Below, one piece after another: positions 60,601 through 64,000 of a DNA stretch of 64,000 nucleotides; the stretch's first letter is position 1; every line of letters begins with the position of its first letter. The position numbers and the translations under genes were made by a program. Source of the stretch: Ulota crispa (lineage: Eukaryota; Streptophyta; Bryopsida; Orthotrichales; Orthotrichaceae); NCBI GenBank assembly GCA_963920765.1, contig OY987245.1, positions 4,666,727-4,730,726 of the forward strand, written 5' to 3'. The notes beneath the pieces were generated by a model. That model did not search any database. It was not told where the DNA came from and worked only from the letters and a program-made list of their open reading frames with translations.

Positions 60601-60970
60601 TAAGCGCAATTGGCGCTTCCTCTCCCTTATCCATCCTACCCATGGCTTTGGAAGTGGGTGAAGAAAACCTGCAACCAACAACTCACTCTATAGGATAGCC
60701 TACCGCTCACAGCGCCTCCATACTCTTCTCACAAAACAAATGCGCAAAAAGCAAAGATCAAGAAGCAAGATGAATGAGACTTTGGAAATGAACTTGCCTT
60801 CTCCTTTACAAGCTCATGATTAGGATTCCTCCACTGAACCGTTGCAACCATTTTTGTAATGATGATTACGGGATAAATCGTTGTCACAATTCCTAATTCT
60901 TCCGTTAGTGACCATTGGTCACTAGGCGGCGCGTTTACCGTTTCTGAAATTCGTCCCACCGGTGCTATAT
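57691..60970 (-). pseudogene. degraded transposon-derived coding region (fossil)
   Basis: About 3.3 kb with clearly higher G+C than its surroundings. On the minus strand between about 60.65 and 58.85 kb it has stretches of protein-like sequence with ordinary plant codon use: an N-terminal part, a helical tryptophan-containing part and a glutamate-rich, coiled-coil-like part. It resembles the poorly characterised proteins carried by plant transposons or retroelements. No polymerase, integrase or flanking long repeats were recognised. It is broken in several places and is treated as an old relic; its family is not assigned. Confidence 0.45.
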
Positions 60971-63169
60971 AATCCAGTTTATAATTCCGGGCAAACGTTT
61001 TTGGTTGAATAGGAAACTATTTCCGGTTTGACAGGAAATTTTAATCTCCTGTTAATTGTTTTAACTACTTAAGGAATTGCAAAGTTCCTTAATTGATAAT
61101 TTCAATAAACTTCTCCTTTTTACTTTGTAAAAACAAAAAAATATTTGAATAGGAAGATTTTACATATTTTTATTGTCTAAAATCATGAAGTTGATTTTTC
61201 AGGTTGCAACAGCACCTTACAATTTATCTAAAATAATCAAATCTATTGCTATTTTAAAGGACCTAAGAAATCAAGCAAAGAATCTAACAACTTATTACCT
61301 AAGTTAGTGTTTCAATCATTAATATAACATCACTTATAAAGAAATCATAGCTCAAATTTACAAATAAATTTGATTTTCAAAACATCAAACAGTCATTTTT
61401 TGTGCAATGAAAATGCAAGAGAAATTGAAAAGAACCTACACAAAGAGTAAGACAATTGTCTTTGCTATCGAAATCTCCTTCTCCTTGGCTTGTTGTTTCT
61501 TCAATTGTTATGTTCTTCACTGAAAAAAGAAGTTATGTACATCTTACAACCCTAGAGTAAATGCACATATTTCAAACCCTTAGAGCAACTATCTTAATTT
61601 GTCTCATCTACATATCCCTCCTCTCTCTAAAACAAATAGCAAGCCTGCAAAAAAGAGCCACAAAGCGTAATTAGACAAGAGAAAAGAGAGCGGAGAGAAG
61701 AAAGATCCTACACTTTTTTGAAGTACACATTTTTTCAAGTTTCACACCTACTTTGTTTGTAAACCTCTAAAAGCCCATTGCACCTACTAGGGACAAAATA
61801 GATTTTGAGCAAGCTTATTATATTAGGGTTTTTGATTATTTTCTTTGAATTTTTGTTTTGAAATAGAGTTTTACAAGGGTTACGTATGAGTATCATTTTT
61901 ATTGGAATTGGAGTTACACTTCAAAAGTTATTGATGTTTTAAGGGTTGTTTTTGTTCAAGGGGCAGTTTGGGACATTGGGTAAATCATTTTTCATTGACT
62001 TCTCCTAAAAGCAACCAATGAAGGCATAACCCTTTATTAGAGTACATCTAAAGCAATAGTGCATTGCATTAAATATTGTGTTTAGGTTGTCCCACATTGA
62101 TTTCTTGACATTTTACATTGTTTAAATACGTAACACTTTTACAGTAATTTCATCAATGATTGATGCAATATCTTTCTTTAAAGAGGCCCAACAACAATAA
62201 TGATGTTGCTAAAAAAACAAATTTGATGCGTCCATATCATAAACCACATGAAATCCTAGATTTTTGAGAGTTGCATGATCCTCCAAGTGGCCAGATGATG
62301 AGTCATGAGGTAACTTCCTAGGATAAAGCAACCTAATTGTCAAGGCAACCTAAATGTAGTATTTAGTGTAGATAAATACATTATTTTTTACAATAAACAC
62401 AATAGCATTTGAAATGCAATGGTTACTCAAGCTTTGGTTTCTTTTTCAAGAAAATTCTAGTAGTTGTCAATAAAAGTAAAGTCTTTCAATCTACCATTTA
62501 GATTTTTGTATCTCAATTAGCCCTCAAAAAGTTGGTTTGCAAAAAATCCCAATGTAGTGTGAATTTCATGTTTGCAATGCATGGCCATGACTTTTATGCT
62601 AGAAAGGACATGATTTGTTGTGATATGGCATGATGTGTTGATGATACTTGGAGTTTGAACCAACTATTTTCACATTTTTGAAACATAGCTAGAAAATATA
62701 TTTTGTATTTTGATAGGCAAGATAGCTACGCTAATCTGAATATTAGTTTTTTTTATTTTTGCATTGTAGATAAATGTGAAATTTCATATATGTTTTTCAT
62801 CATTTATAAATTTTTGTGATACATTTTGTAATATATATTGTGTAATTTGCAAATTTGATTTTTGAAGTGAATATTTTCATGTGAAGTAAATGTTAATCTA
62901 ATCAAATTATGCTTTTATTTTTCAGTATTGTCATTTAAAAATAGCTCCTTTCTAGTGTTTTTGCTTTTATCTTGAAAATGTAGATTGCATTCTTCAAAAG
63001 CTTAAAATGTTTGTTTAATATAGTTTTGTTTTTACATTTGTTATCATCTCAAATTTGCAACACAAGCTTTCTATTTTTTTTGTTTCTAATTTGAAAATAA
63101 TGCAATGTCAATTTGCAATGAATTACAATTTTTGAATTATAAAACATTTTGTTTGTATATAACGTTGTT
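60971..63169. other. intergenic, no gene seen
   Basis: Strongly AT-rich sequence with no supportable coding region or bounded element. Confidence 0.4.
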
Positions 63170-63500
63170 ACTTTGGGCAATTTTAGGCTGTTAGAAAGCA
63201 CATGAGTGATAGGATGGACAAATTAGACCGGATAAGCACACGGAAGTGTCTGTTTTTGTTTTTTAGGGCATCTTTAGGTGTTTTTGGCCTAAAAAGGCAA
63301 GAATCAAATCACTATTTTTCATTTTTACTCCGTGATATGGCTTTAAATCCACATTTTGACTTTGTGTTGGTAACAATGAGTGTCACCAACATGTATGAAG
63401 TAGGTTATTTTTATCATTTTTTATCATTTTTTGAAGTCAACTATGAGTTGATTACATTGGACAGACATGAGCTCAATTGAGCACTTTGGGCGTACAAGTA
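63170..63500 (+). repeat. dispersed repeat, copy 2
   Basis: Partner of 17868-18190 in the same orientation. The 92-codon frame here is not supported: the equivalent frame is not preserved in the other copy. Confidence 0.6.
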
Positions 63501-64000
63501 ACCAAAAGCACATGCGATCCAATGAGACAACAAAGCTTGTATTTACTTATTAAATGAATCTTAGCTTATAAATTTAGGTTTATGTTTTTTTTATTTAGAC
63601 AAAATGAACTAATTTCTAACACTAAATGTGAATTTGTACAAAATTCATACTTCCAAAAATTACAATAGTTGACAAGTAGTGTATAGGTTGACATTTATTG
63701 TTGGTAACATTAGAATATTAGCAAGATCATTAAAACTAGTGTTGGGCTTTGTAATTAGTGTTGTCAACACTAAACATCATTATTAGTGGGGAATTAATAT
63801 GCGTACCACACCTTCTTGACTATCCCACCACACCCGGGGTAAATTTTAGATTTCTACCATCAAAAACCTGAATTTGAGGATTCAGAATTCAGATTTGGAC
63901 TCAAAGACTTGGATTTTGTTTAGAACCATATAAAAATGTTGTAATTGAACAACACCCAATGAAAAAGCTTAGCTTAGGGGAAAATATTACTTTTATTTTT

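Noticed and set aside
57691-60970. Intact LTR retrotransposon
   Set aside because: No matching long terminal repeats, primer-binding site or polymerase region were recognised; only a degraded coding relic is supported.
1-64000. tRNA, rRNA genes and CRISPR arrays
   Set aside because: No convincing tRNA box pairs, rRNA segments or regularly spaced short repeats were noticed by eye; a dedicated scan could still find a tRNA.

Overview
The window looks like nuclear DNA of a land plant. It holds three intron-rich genes whose products are typical of plants: a spliceosomal CD2BP2/LIN1-type protein, the peroxisomal RING protein PEX10, and NRPD1, the largest subunit of RNA polymerase IV, which exists only in the plant lineage. 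Gene density is low (three genes in 64 kb). The DNA between genes is AT-rich and packed with small non-autonomous DNA transposons. A seed-free plant or gymnosperm seems more likely than an angiosperm, but the sequence does not settle this.

Layout. 866-4744 (minus): a nine-exon CD2BP2-type gene whose first exon also encodes an Sde2-type ubiquitin-like domain ending in Gly-Gly. 4.9-9.2 kb: a block of transposons inserted into and beside one another, including two roughly 0.9-kb copies facing each other. 9.5-14.6 kb (plus): PEX10, eleven exons, with a duplicated telo-box segment upstream and a Stowaway-like MITE in intron 1. 14.6-33.5 kb: intergenic, with MITEs, a 757-bp foldback element, a Helitron-like cluster and several dispersed repeats. 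33.5-44.3 kb (plus): NRPD1, nineteen exons and 2,093 codons, with a MULE-like MITE in its last intron. 44.3-64 kb: intergenic, with nested transposons, an 871-bp foldback with TA flanks and, at about 57.7-61 kb, a degraded transposon-derived coding region.

Two things stand out. First, the CD2BP2 model is an in-frame fusion of a ubiquitin-like module to a U5 snRNP protein, joined at a Gly-Gly-Met boundary, as if a processable ubiquitin-like leader had been placed in front of an older start codon. Second, about a dozen elements of 70 bp to 1 kb share CCC...GGG ends and TTAA (or one-base variant) flanks. One of them sits in a second transposon whose paralogous copy in this same window is empty. 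That is the insertion signature of the piggyBac superfamily, which I would not expect to be abundant in a land plant.

The genes do not form an operon or an obvious pathway. One link is worth noting: NRPD1 starts the siRNA pathway that silences transposons, and its own last intron and both flanks hold hairpin-forming transposons. All gene models were built by hand from splice sites, frame continuity and recalled family similarity; nothing was searched.
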